Origin: Cupriavidus numazuensis
GTDB taxonomy: Bacteria > Pseudomonadota > Gammaproteobacteria > Burkholderiales > Burkholderiaceae
Assembly (NCBI RefSeq): GCF_905397435.1
Contig: NZ_CAJPVI010000034.1
Location: 1-64,000 of the forward strand
DNA length: 64,000 nt
Reading direction: 5' to 3'
Shown here piece by piece: positions 17,581 to 25,377 of this stretch. Both the position numbers and the translations under genes were made by a program. Each line of letters starts with the position of its first letter. Within the stretch, counting starts at the first letter, position 1. The notes below the pieces were generated by a model. The model had not been told where the DNA came from. It saw nothing but the letters and a program-made list of their open reading frames with translations, and did no database searches.

Positions 17581-18438
17581 TCACTCCCGATACAGATTCA
17601 CTACCTTGCCGCCGCTGCTTTTCAGCGCGGGCCGGTAGTCCAGCAGGCGCGACAATTCGCCCGCGGTTTCCCTGACTTTTTCCACCATCGAGTCCAGCTG
17701 CGCGGGATCGATATGCGCGGCCGGAATGGTGGCGCCCAGCGCCGCCACCACCTTGCGGGTGCGGTCACGCACCGGCGCGGCGATGGTGGAAATGCTCGAC
17801 TCGAAGAAGCCTTCATGCAGCACATAGCCGCGCTCGCGATCGTGCTGCACCAGTTCGTACAGCGCGTCCACGCTGGCCGGCGTACGCTCGGAGAAAGCCT
17901 CGAGCCGCGGTTCCGGATACAGCGCGCGCAGTTCGTCGAGCGACAGGTCTTCGAGCAGCACGCGGCCAAGCACGGTTGCGTGCGCCGGCAGACGGGTGCC
18001 CACGTTCACGGTGCTCGCGAACGGACGCGGCGACACGGCCTTGGCCACGTACACGATCGAACGGCCGTCGCGCACCACGAGGTTGCTCGGATAGCCGATC
18101 TCGTCGCGCAGGCGCTCCAGCAGCGGGCGGCCCAGTTCGGTCAGCTCCAGCGACGCCAGGTATTCGAAGCCCAGCCGCAGCACGGCCATGCCCAGGCGGA
18201 AGTCCCGGCCACCCTCGGCACGCTCGACAAAGCCGAGCATTTCGAGCGTGGTCAGCAGGCGGAACACCGTCGAGCGCGGCACCTGCAGCCGGCGCGCCAG
18301 CTCGGCCGCCGAAATCGCGCGGTCCTTGCTGTTGAACTCGCCGAGCAGGCGCAGGCCGCGCTCGAGGCCCGGGACGATGTACTTGTCCGGGAACTCGGCG
18401 GCGGTTTGCGTGGCGGTGGCGGGTTGCAGGGCGTTCAT
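17581..18438 (-). CDS. IclR-family transcriptional regulator
   Basis: A 285-residue regulator. The N-terminal winged helix-turn-helix (about residues 22-85) contains AAELARRLQVPRSTVFRLL; the C-terminal IclR effector domain includes RLPAHATVLGRVLL and EGFFESSISTIAAPVRD. The family binds short dyads and senses aromatic or short-chain acids. It is embedded in the operon it likely controls, between the cupin and the SDR genes. The 16-bp GTTT-N8-AAAC repeats upstream of 21291, 22350 and 22865 are the best candidate operators for it. Confidence 0.9.
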   Translation of the reverse strand: MNALQPATATQTAAEFPDKYIVPGLERGLRLLGEFNSKDRAISAAELARRLQVPRSTVFRLLTTLEMLGFVERAEGGRDFRLGMAVLRLGFEYLASLELTELGRPLLERLRDEIGYPSNLVVRDGRSIVYVAKAVSPRPFASTVNVGTRLPAHATVLGRVLLEDLSLDELRALYPEPRLEAFSERTPASVDALYELVQHDRERGYVLHEGFFESSISTIAAPVRDRTRKVVAALGATIPAAHIDPAQLDSMVEKVRETAGELSRLLDYRPALKSSGGKVVNLYRE

Positions 18439-18484
18439 GGCCTGGGTACCTGGTTATGGCGCGGTGTGCGGTTGGGCACTCGCA

Positions 18485-19021
18485 TCAGCGCTTGATCTTC
18501 GACAGCGGATGCTCGGGCGGGTACGTCGGCGTGATCGGCTTCTTGGCGCCCAGCATCACGCACATCAGCGCGTCTTCGTCGCCGATGTTGATTTCCTCGC
18601 GGTACACGCCCGGCGGCACCGAGACCAGGTCACGGTCGGTCAGGATGGTCTCGAAGCGCTCGCCGTCCTTTTCCAGGATCAGCTTGATCTTGCCGCGCAT
18701 CACGAAGAACACCTCTTCCACGTCGGTGTGGATATGCGAGGGACCTTCGTGGCCAGCCGGGATGATCATGGTCGAGAACGTGAAGTTCTCCGACGGCACG
18801 GTGTTGGTGTCAGCGGCCACGCCGGTGCCACCGGTGCCCAGGTAGCGCATCTGCGCACGGCGGTACTTCGGGTCGTAGTCGGCCTGGAACTTCAGCGCGT
18901 CCCAGTCGTACTTGCGCGTGGAGAAGCGCGCCACGCGGCTTTCCATCCACTGGTCAAACGAAGCGTCTTCCGGTTGTTCCCACGAACGCTTGATGTTGGC
19001 TTGTTGAGACAGATCGCTCAT
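18485..19021 (-). CDS. Cupin-domain protein
   Basis: A 178-residue single-domain cupin. The metal-binding motifs are GPSHIHTDVEEVFFVMRG (His, His, Glu) and a later VPPGVYREEIN, where the usual second-motif His is replaced, so metal binding may be incomplete. ATG at 19021 was chosen because AGAAGGAAT precedes it; the longer frame lacks such a site. Cupins in aromatic operons can be dioxygenases, isomerases or binding proteins; no more exact role can be read. It sits between an SDR and the IclR gene in the operon. Confidence 0.75.
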   Translation of the reverse strand: MSDLSQQANIKRSWEQPEDASFDQWMESRVARFSTRKYDWDALKFQADYDPKYRRAQMRYLGTGGTGVAADTNTVPSENFTFSTMIIPAGHEGPSHIHTDVEEVFFVMRGKIKLILEKDGERFETILTDRDLVSVPPGVYREEINIGDEDALMCVMLGAKKPITPTYPPEHPLSKIKR

Positions 19022-19061
19022 TTGGATTCCTTCTGTTTCAGTAGATCGGTTGATCCGTGGA

Positions 19062-19832
19062 TCAGTGCATGACAAAGCCGCCGTTGACCGCCAGCGTCTG
19101 GCCGGTCACGAAACGGGCGAGGTCGGACAGTGCGAACAGCACCGCGCCGCAGACATCGTCGGGCAGTTGCTCGCGCTGGATAGCGCGCTGCTCGCGATAC
19201 AGGTCGTGCCGGTGCTGCGGCACGTATTCGGTGGCTTCCACCAGCGTCAGGCCCGGCGCCACCGCGTTGACGGTGATCTGGTCGCGGCCCAGTTCGCGCG
19301 CCAGCGAACGCGTCATGCCGATGATGGCGCTCTTGCTCGCCACGTAGGCCAGCAGGTTCGGCGCGCCCCACAGCGGCGTGTCGGAAGCCAGGTTGATGAC
19401 AGCGCCGCGGCCGCTGGCCTTCAGGGCCGGCAGGCAGGCGGTGGTCATCAGCCAGGTACCGCGCACGTTGACGTTCATCACGCGGTCCCACGTGGCGACG
19501 TCGATGGCGCTGGCGTCACGGCCGCCGGAATCGGTCACGGCAGCGTTGTTGACCAGGCCGTCCAGACCGCCGAGGCCCTTGATGGCGGCGTCGGCGCAGG
19601 CCTGCACGGAAGCCGGATCGGACAGGTCCACCGGCACGGCCACCACCTTGAAGCCGCGTGCACGCAGTGCGTCGGCTTCCTGCTGCAGGCGGTCGGCCAG
19701 GATGTCGGCCATGGCCACGGCGGCGCCAGCTTCAGCCAGCGACTTGACGAAGGCCAGGCCCAGTCCGCGTGCGGCGCCGGTGACCAGCACCTTGCGCCCG
19801 GCCAGCAGGCCGTTGTTGTTGGCCTCAGGCAT
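19062..19832 (-). CDS. SDR-family dehydrogenase
   Basis: A 256-residue classical short-chain dehydrogenase with the coenzyme motif TGAARGLG, NNAAV, the catalytic Ser in NLASD and intact YVASK. The C-terminal segment VTGQTLAVNGGFVMH is typical. The start at 19832 overlaps the end of the Rieske oxygenase gene by 8 bases, so translation is likely coupled. Next to a Rieske oxygenase, it may act as a dihydrodiol or alcohol dehydrogenase that processes the oxygenase product; this is inferred from order only. Confidence 0.85.
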   Translation of the reverse strand: MPEANNNGLLAGRKVLVTGAARGLGLAFVKSLAEAGAAVAMADILADRLQQEADALRARGFKVVAVPVDLSDPASVQACADAAIKGLGGLDGLVNNAAVTDSGGRDASAIDVATWDRVMNVNVRGTWLMTTACLPALKASGRGAVINLASDTPLWGAPNLLAYVASKSAIIGMTRSLARELGRDQITVNAVAPGLTLVEATEYVPQHRHDLYREQRAIQREQLPDDVCGAVLFALSDLARFVTGQTLAVNGGFVMH

Positions 19833-20892
19833 GATTTGCCACCCCGTCGGCAGGCTTGAGCATGGCAACCGGCTCGTCGGCGATTTCCTGGTCGGCACGG
19901 CGCTTCAGCAGGCGGCGCACACGCGTGATGCCGGCGTCGTGCTGGTACAGCATTTCGTGGTCGCGGGCCTGCGGCGCCATCGATTCGAGCACCACGCGGT
20001 CTTGCTCGAGCACGTCCCAGTGCAGCTGCTCCAGGCGGTTGCGGTACAGGAAGCGCCATGCATCGCGCTGCCAGCCCTGCACGTTGCGGGTACGCCAGAA
20101 AAACACCATGCAGTGGTCTTCATCGACCGGCGTAGCCATGCCGACGATGCCGAATGGGCCGCCGGGGCCGACCTTGTCGCGGTACGGAATTGCCAGGCGC
20201 AGCCACAGCGTGCCGGTTTCGCCGAATTCGACCCAGTCGAAGTTCACGCCACGCTGGCCGACCTTCTCGAAGATCAGGCCGTGGTCGGTTTCGCGGATCT
20301 GCATCGTGGCCGACTTCTCGCCGCAGGCCATCGAGTGCGACACGGCATGCAGGTAGGCGCCGTGCATCGGGTCCATGACGTTGTCGATGGCGTAGCGGTA
20401 GTTGCAGTCCCAGTGCGCGACGCACAGGAAGTTGCTGTGTTCTTCGCTGACCAGCTCTTCCGGCAGGCGCAGCACGTCGGGGCTGCCCTCGCCTTCCTGC
20501 GGGGCCTGGTCGCCGAACCACAGGAAGATCGCGCCGGCCTGTTCCTGCACCGGGTAGCTGCGCACGCAGGTGCGGCCTTCCAGCGGGCAGCTGTCCACGG
20601 CCGGCACGCTCTTGACCTGGCCGTCACCGCCGACTTCCACGCCGTGGTACCAGCAGGCCACGCGGTCACCGAGGTTCCAGCCCATCGACAGGCGGGCGCC
20701 GCGGTGCGGGCAGCGGTCTTCCAGCGCGTGGACCTGGCCGGCGTTGTCACGCCACAGCACGATGTTCTGGCTCAGGCGGGTGATGCCGATCGGGGCATGC
20801 GTCACCGCCCACGAGGCAGCGACCGGGTACCAGTAGTTGCGCAGGCCGCTGTTCAGGCGGGCTTCGGCGCGGGCTTGCTTGTTCGATTCCAT
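19825..20892 (-). CDS. Rieske 2Fe-2S aromatic oxygenase, terminal component
   Basis: A 355-residue VanA-like ring-hydroxylating or demethylating oxygenase. The N-terminal Rieske domain has CPHRGA and CWYHG (two Cys, two His). The catalytic domain shows the mononuclear iron motif NVMDPMHGAYLH (Asp, His, His). Length matches the single-component-alpha oxygenases served by a PDR-type reductase, and such a reductase is encoded at 10508-11464. It is the second gene of the long minus-strand run, behind the small protein gene, and overlaps the SDR gene. Probably performs the initial attack on the aromatic or cyclic substrate. Confidence 0.9.
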   Translation of the reverse strand: MESNKQARAEARLNSGLRNYWYPVAASWAVTHAPIGITRLSQNIVLWRDNAGQVHALEDRCPHRGARLSMGWNLGDRVACWYHGVEVGGDGQVKSVPAVDSCPLEGRTCVRSYPVQEQAGAIFLWFGDQAPQEGEGSPDVLRLPEELVSEEHSNFLCVAHWDCNYRYAIDNVMDPMHGAYLHAVSHSMACGEKSATMQIRETDHGLIFEKVGQRGVNFDWVEFGETGTLWLRLAIPYRDKVGPGGPFGIVGMATPVDEDHCMVFFWRTRNVQGWQRDAWRFLYRNRLEQLHWDVLEQDRVVLESMAPQARDHEMLYQHDAGITRVRRLLKRRADQEIADEPVAMLKPADGVANHA

Positions 20893-20940
20893 GTTTCTCT
20901 CGCTCGGGGCTCTGTGCTTGTCGGTCGGGGCGGGCTGCGG

Positions 20941-21291
20941 TCAGGCGCCCAGCCGGCGCAGTTCAGCCAGGAAGCGCTCTTCGGTCCAGGCCTGGCCATC
21001 GAGGCACAGGAAGTCCGTGGCATTAAAGGCGCGGACGATGTCGGCCGGCGTTTGCGCGCCGCCTTCGAACGCGGCTTCGAGCGCGTCGCCGAGCTTGTTC
21101 TCGTAGGCCGAGGGAGCATCAGCGCGGGTCTGCCAGATGATGTTGGCAACCTTGCCCGGCTGTTCGATGTGGCCCTTGCCCGCGACGTTGTTCGGGGCCG
21201 GACGCTCCCAGGGGACCAGGTTGGGGTTGTACGAGAGGCTATCCATTGCGCTTTGCTCCATTTCTGCCTGCGTGGGGACCGGTTTCATCAC
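20941..21291 (-). CDS. Small protein of unknown function, first gene of the catabolic operon
   Basis: A 116-residue soluble protein that I do not recognise with certainty. It has no signal peptide, no membrane segment and no metal-binding cysteine cluster. Features are a Pro/Asn-rich middle (NPNLVPWERPAPNNVAG) and a helical C-terminus (ADIVRAFNATDFLCLDG, TEERFLAELRRLGA). Similar short proteins called recombinase-like helix-turn-helix proteins occur beside Rieske oxygenase genes in related bacteria; that is from memory and unverified. A tandem operator-like repeat lies 34 bases upstream. It may assist the oxygenase. Confidence 0.6.
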   Translation of the reverse strand: MMKPVPTQAEMEQSAMDSLSYNPNLVPWERPAPNNVAGKGHIEQPGKVANIIWQTRADAPSAYENKLGDALEAAFEGGAQTPADIVRAFNATDFLCLDGQAWTEERFLAELRRLGA

Positions 21292-21324
21292 GCTGTGATC
21301 CCGGTTCGGATCACGCTGCGTTTT

Positions 21325-21359
21325 GTTTTACTAATGAAACGCTGGTTTAGATATTGAAC
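21325..21359. promoter_or_regulatory. Tandem operator-like repeat before the Rieske operon
   Basis: Two dyads in tandem, GTTTTACTAATGAAAC (21325-21340) and GTTTAGATATTGAAC (21345-21359), start 20 bases apart, about two helical turns. The same GTTT-N7/8-AAAC pattern at the same spacing occurs before the hydrolase gene, and one further copy precedes the porin gene. They are probably sites for the IclR-type regulator at 17581-18438. Confidence 0.6.
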
Positions 21360-21459
21360 ACAGGTACGACTATAGACAACGATCGTTCAAAAATTGACTA
21401 GGGTTAACCCGTGAAATGCGGAATGTGCTGCCGGGGCGGCGTGCCCCGGCTGAGGAAGG

Positions 21460-22350
21460 CTATCGATTGGCCGCAGGCAGGGCGCTGCGGATCAGGCGCG
21501 CCGTGGCGGCAGCCTGGTCGATGTAGCAGGCGTGTCCGGCATCGGGCACCGGGTCGAACGGCAGATGGAAGCGCTCGGCCAGCATGCCGCACGCGACCGG
21601 GGTGGTGACGACGTCCTGGCTCCCGCAGCCAATGCGCGCCGGCACCGAGGCCGGACGCCTGGCGAGGTAGGCATCGATATCGTCGCCGCACAGCATGGCC
21701 ACTGCCTGACGGTAGCCGTCCACATGCAGGCGCCGCATGTTCCAGCGCACCCACGCCGCGGCGCCGGCATCAGCACCGCGGCTCAGCAATCGTCCGGGGC
21801 CGCGCTCGGCCAGCCCTTCGACGCCGAGCGATGCCAGCGCATCCAGTCGCTGCCGCGAGACTTCGCGTGACTTGTCTTCCTTGCCCGGCGCACCGTATCC
21901 CTGCGCCACGCTCAGCAGCAGCAACTGCGCGGGCAGTCCGGCCTCATCGGCACCGGCCACATAGGCAGCGGCCATCAGCGCGCCGAGCGAATGGCCGACG
22001 ATCAGGTCGGGCCGCACGCCCAGCGTACGCAGCCATTCCCGCAGGCGCTGCGCATAGTCCGCCGCCTTGGGCTCCGCCTGTGCCAGCGGCGTGGAGTCGC
22101 CGTAGCCAGGCGCGTCCCACGCGAGCACGCGCGCATGCGCGGCCAGCAGGCTTGCGCACGGCAGCCAGGACGGCGCACCGGAGCTGATGCCGTGTAGCAG
22201 CACGATCACCGGACCGGCGCTGCCGCCGCTGCGGTAGGACACCTGTGCACCGCCGCCGATCTGCGCTACGCGTTGCGCAAACCCGCTGTCCAGCGCCGCA
22301 AGCATGTCTTGTGACGGTGGGCACGCTTCTTGATAGTCTTTTTGTTCCAT
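21460..22350 (-). CDS. Alpha/beta-hydrolase fold protein
   Basis: A 296-residue hydrolase with the oxyanion-hole motif LLHGISSGAPSW, nucleophile elbow GHSLGA, a likely catalytic Asp region after the cap, and C-terminal catalytic His in DAGHACYID. The family includes C-C bond hydrolases of meta-cleavage pathways, esterases and lactonases, so it could cleave the ring-fission product made by the dioxygenase in this locus. The ATG at 22350 lies inside an operator-like repeat and has no clear ribosome-binding site, so the true start may be further in or the mRNA may be nearly leaderless. It is separated from the Rieske operon by its own regulatory region. Confidence 0.82.
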   Translation of the reverse strand: MEQKDYQEACPPSQDMLAALDSGFAQRVAQIGGGAQVSYRSGGSAGPVIVLLHGISSGAPSWLPCASLLAAHARVLAWDAPGYGDSTPLAQAEPKAADYAQRLREWLRTLGVRPDLIVGHSLGALMAAAYVAGADEAGLPAQLLLLSVAQGYGAPGKEDKSREVSRQRLDALASLGVEGLAERGPGRLLSRGADAGAAAWVRWNMRRLHVDGYRQAVAMLCGDDIDAYLARRPASVPARIGCGSQDVVTTPVACGMLAERFHLPFDPVPDAGHACYIDQAAATARLIRSALPAANR

Positions 22351-22378
22351 ATATAAAACTCAGGTTTGTAAATGAAAC
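22344..22378. promoter_or_regulatory. Tandem operator-like repeat at the hydrolase start
   Basis: GTTCCATATATAAAAC (22344-22359) and GTTTGTAAATGAAAC (22364-22378) start 20 bases apart, the same layout as at 21325-21359. The first copy overlaps the annotated start codon of the hydrolase. Binding here would block transcription initiation of that gene. Confidence 0.58.
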
Positions 22379-22864
22379 CTTTTGACTATAGAAGCTCGCT
22401 TGCGGCAAGAGGATCAGGGTTAACGATAGGTCAACGAGGCTTTCCCACCGCCGCGCCGACCCGGTGCATGCACCGCGATCGCGCAACAGGATGCAGGCCG
22501 GGCCCGTCAGTTGTCTGCAAAGTCTTTACTGGCGCGCCTTGCGCATTTCCGCCCGTGTCGTAGTCGTGTCGTAGCGGCGCGGGCGGAAATGCCGATGCGC
22601 CGGCGTCCGACCCCGCATCGTGCACTGGAGGTGTGCAGCCTTCGGCTTTTGCCCACGTCGTACCGCGACCTCACTAGGGATAACCCTCCTCACTCCTCTC
22701 GAAAAGCCCGGCTATATTTCGCTCAACGTTTCTTAGGTTGTTTGATGTTTTACCTATAAAACGCAAAAGCGGCTGAAAATGCATTTACGGAGGCTTGCAG
22801 CAGCCGGTCCCCAGGACAGACGAGCCAGAACGATTAGAAGACGGAACAAAGAAGGAAACGGTAG
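22351..22864. other. Divergent intergenic region between hydrolase and porin
   Basis: No gene was recognised in these 514 bases. The two ends hold operator-like repeats (22344-22378 and 22747-22762). The middle is GC-rich and contains GGCGCGCC-like and GGGCGGAAATGCC segments without clear function. The porin ribosome-binding site AAGGAAACGG lies at the right edge. Confidence 0.5.
22747..22762. promoter_or_regulatory. Operator-like dyad before the porin gene
   Basis: GTTTTACCTATAAAAC has perfect six-base arms (GTTTTA/TAAAAC). It matches the two tandem sites at 21325 and 22344. A further half-site GTTT at 22728 lies 19 bases upstream. TATAAA within it resembles a -10 element, so binding would repress the porin gene. 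Confidence 0.58.
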
Positions 22865-23956
22865 ATGAAACTTGCACGAATCGCTGCGGGCCTGCTCGCA
22901 GCCTCCCCCCTGCTGGCCTCGGCCCAATCGGTGACGCTGTACGGCGTGATCGACACCGGTGTCGAGTATGTGAGCAACGTCGGCGCCAATGGCTATGGCC
23001 TGACCCGTGTGCCCAACAACACCGCGACCGTCCCCTCGCGCTGGGGCCTGCGTGGTACCGAGGATCTCGGTGGCGGCCTGAAGAGCATCTTCGTGCTGGA
23101 ATCGGGCTTCGCGCCGGATACCGGCAGCGCCAACCAGGGCGGCCGCCTGTTCGGCCGCCAGGCGCTGGTCGGCCTGTCGAACCAGTACGGCCAGCTGTCG
23201 TTCGGCCGCCAGTACACCATGCTGTTCTGGGCCACGCTCGACAGCGACATCCTGGGGCCCAACGTCTACGGCTCGGGCTCGCTCGACAGCTACCTGCCCA
23301 ACACGCGTGCGGATAACGCGGTCTCGTACAAGGGCACCTTCGGCGGCTTCACGGTCGGCGCCACGTACAGCTTCGGCCGCGACGCCGTCAACGCTGGCCC
23401 GAGCCCGGCCGGCACCAACTGCGCGGGCGAAAACCCGGCCGACAAGAAGGCCTGCCGCGAATGGTCGGCCATGGTCCAGTACGCGACCAACTGGTGGGGC
23501 GTGCACACCGCCTATGACTCGCAGCGCGGCGGCCCCGGCGCGTTCGCGGGCCTGACCAACAGCAACCTGACGGACGACCGCCTGTCGGTGGGCGGCTACA
23601 TGATCCTGTCGCGCGCCAAGCTCGGCGCCGGCTGGCTGCGCCGCGACAACGAAGGCAGCGCGACCCGCATCAGCGACATGTACTACGCCGGCGCGTCCTA
23701 CGACATCACGCCCGCGGTCAACCTGGCCGGCCAGGTGTACTACCTGAACTACCACGGCAGCGACAACAAGGCATGGTTGTACGCCCTGCGCGGCACGTAC
23801 GCGTTCAGCAAGCGCACGTCGGTGTACGCGACCGCCGGCTTCATCGACAACGGTGGTCAGCTCGCCGCGTCGGTCAGCGGCGGCTCGCCGGGCTCGAATC
23901 CGAAGCCGGGTGCGAACCAGTTCGGCACCATGCTGGGCATCAAGCACATCTTCTAA
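22865..23956 (+). CDS. Gram-negative porin (Omp32/OmpC-like)
   Basis: A 363-residue outer-membrane trimeric porin. A signal peptide (MKLARIAAGLLAASPLLASA) precedes the mature start QSVTLYGVIDTG, the hallmark of betaproteobacterial porins. Further family segments are SRWGLRGTEDLGGGL, the loop-3 region GRQYTMLFW, and a C-terminal strand ending in KHIF with terminal Phe needed for assembly. AAGGAAACGG precedes the ATG. The gene diverges from the hydrolase, carries an operator-like dyad upstream, and is followed by a Bug protein gene, so it probably admits the substrate of this locus. Confidence 0.92.
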   Translation: MKLARIAAGLLAASPLLASAQSVTLYGVIDTGVEYVSNVGANGYGLTRVPNNTATVPSRWGLRGTEDLGGGLKSIFVLESGFAPDTGSANQGGRLFGRQALVGLSNQYGQLSFGRQYTMLFWATLDSDILGPNVYGSGSLDSYLPNTRADNAVSYKGTFGGFTVGATYSFGRDAVNAGPSPAGTNCAGENPADKKACREWSAMVQYATNWWGVHTAYDSQRGGPGAFAGLTNSNLTDDRLSVGGYMILSRAKLGAGWLRRDNEGSATRISDMYYAGASYDITPAVNLAGQVYYLNYHGSDNKAWLYALRGTYAFSKRTSVYATAGFIDNGGQLAASVSGGSPGSNPKPGANQFGTMLGIKHIF

Positions 23957-24135
23957 GAGACGTACGCAACGCGGCTGGCCGGCTCGATGCCCGGCCGCCG
24001 CGCTCCATGGCGATACATCCCCTGGCACGACACAGTCCGCGCGGCACTCCGGCCCGCGGCTGCCCTGAAGCACTCAATTGCCATCGTCCGCGCGCATGTT
24101 GCAATGCGCGGGACACCAGTTTTCAGAGGTCCACC

Positions 24136-25128
24136 ATGAAGTCTGCACGTCGCAAAGTCCTCGCCACCGTTATCGCGGCCGGCGCTGCCGCCATGTTTGC
24201 CGGCGGCCCCGCGCTGGCCCAGGGCGAATATCCCAACAAGCCGATCACCATCGTGGTCGCGTATCCGGCCGGCGGCGACGTCGACGTGCTGGCACGCATG
24301 TTCGCCGAGAAGCTGGCGCCGCGCCTGAAGCAATCGGTCGTGGTTGAAAACCGCACGGGCGCGGCCGGCACGATCGGCAGCGCTTACGTGTCGCGCGCCA
24401 ATCCGGACGGCTACACGCTGCTGCTTGCGCCCAACACCGTCGCCATTGCGCCGCTCGTGCTGAAGCCGGGTACCGGCGCCAGCTACGACGTGCAGCGCGA
24501 CTTCACGCCGATCTCGCAGATCGGCACGCAATCGCTGTTCGTCGTGGTGAACAAGGGCACCGGTATCACCAAGGTCAGCGACCTGGTGGCACGGGTCAAG
24601 GCAGGCAAGGTGGAAACCTACGCCACGCCGGGCAATGGCTCGCCGATGCACATCATGGGCGAACTGTTCAACAAGTCCGCGGGCGTCAAGATCAACCAGG
24701 TGCCCTACCGCGGCCTGGCACCGGCGATCGTCGACGTGCTTGGCGGTCAGGTGCCGGTGACTTTCGTCACGTATGGTGCCGTGTCCCAGTATGTCGGCAA
24801 TGGCACCCTGGTGCCGATCGCCGTGGCCGACTCGAAGCGTTCGCCGTTCGCGCCTAATGTCCCGACGCTGGCCGAGCAAGGCTACAAGGACGTGGAGATC
24901 GGCGCGTGGCAGGCGCTGCTCGGCCCCAAGGGCATGTCGCCTGAACTGGTGCGCACGCTCAACGGCCACGTCAACGAGATCCTGAAGATGCCTGACGTGG
25001 TGTCGCGCATGGCAACCATTGCTGTCACGCCGTCCGGCGGCGAGCCGGCCGTGCTGCAGAAGCTGCTGGCGTCCGATACAGCGCGCTACACGAAGATCGT
25101 CAAGGAATTCGGCATCCAGGCCGACTGA
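24136..25128 (+). CDS. Bug/TctC-family periplasmic solute-binding protein
   Basis: A 330-residue exported binding protein of the tripartite tricarboxylate transporter receptor family. The signal peptide ends in PALAQGEYPNKPI; the family motif KPITIVVAYPAGGDVDVLAR follows, then GAAGTIGSAYVSRANPDGYTLL and PYRGLAPAIVDVLGGQV. The open frame extends upstream into the porin gene, but ATG at 24136 with AGAGGT before it gives the proper signal peptide. No TctA/TctB membrane genes are nearby, as is usual for Bug orphans in Burkholderiales. It lies 179 bases after the porin, and probably captures the same substrate class. Confidence 0.9.
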   Translation: MKSARRKVLATVIAAGAAAMFAGGPALAQGEYPNKPITIVVAYPAGGDVDVLARMFAEKLAPRLKQSVVVENRTGAAGTIGSAYVSRANPDGYTLLLAPNTVAIAPLVLKPGTGASYDVQRDFTPISQIGTQSLFVVVNKGTGITKVSDLVARVKAGKVETYATPGNGSPMHIMGELFNKSAGVKINQVPYRGLAPAIVDVLGGQVPVTFVTYGAVSQYVGNGTLVPIAVADSKRSPFAPNVPTLAEQGYKDVEIGAWQALLGPKGMSPELVRTLNGHVNEILKMPDVVSRMATIAVTPSGGEPAVLQKLLASDTARYTKIVKEFGIQAD

Positions 25129-25155
25129 GCGATACCGTAGCCGCAGATGGACAAA

Positions 25156-25183
25156 GGACCCGGTTCCGCGAGGAACCGGGTCC
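25156..25183 (+). terminator. Hairpin after the porin-Bug unit
   Basis: A perfect 12-base stem, GGACCCGGTTCC/GGAACCGGGTCC, closes a GCGA tetraloop 28 bases after the Bug stop codon. No strong U-tract follows, so it may be a weak or RNA-stabilising terminator. The position fits termination of this transcript. Confidence 0.65.
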
Positions 25184-25215
25184 TGCTGCTGAAAAAGCTG
25201 GCGTGCCTGCTTGGT

Positions 25216-25344
25216 GCTCCCCTCTCCCGCTTGCGGGAGAGGGGTTGGGGGAGAGGGCAGGCGCATGGCAAGCACCGTGACGCCCCACTTCGTGGAAACT
25301 CCTGCCCTCTCCCCCGCCCCTCTCCCATAAATGGGAGAGGGGAG
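25216..25344. repeat. Palindrome-pair repeat, copy 2
   Basis: The same layout as 14107-14236: a left palindrome identical to copy 1 (arm CCCCTCTCCCGC), the complementary GGGAGAGGGCAG / CTGCCCTCTCCC segments, and a right palindrome with a shortened AT-rich loop. The central spacer differs between copies. It lies between convergent genes (Bug and acyl-CoA ligase). Confidence 0.85.
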
Positions 25345-25377
25345 ACAATAATCGCAGCTTTTGACCTTGTCAGCCGG

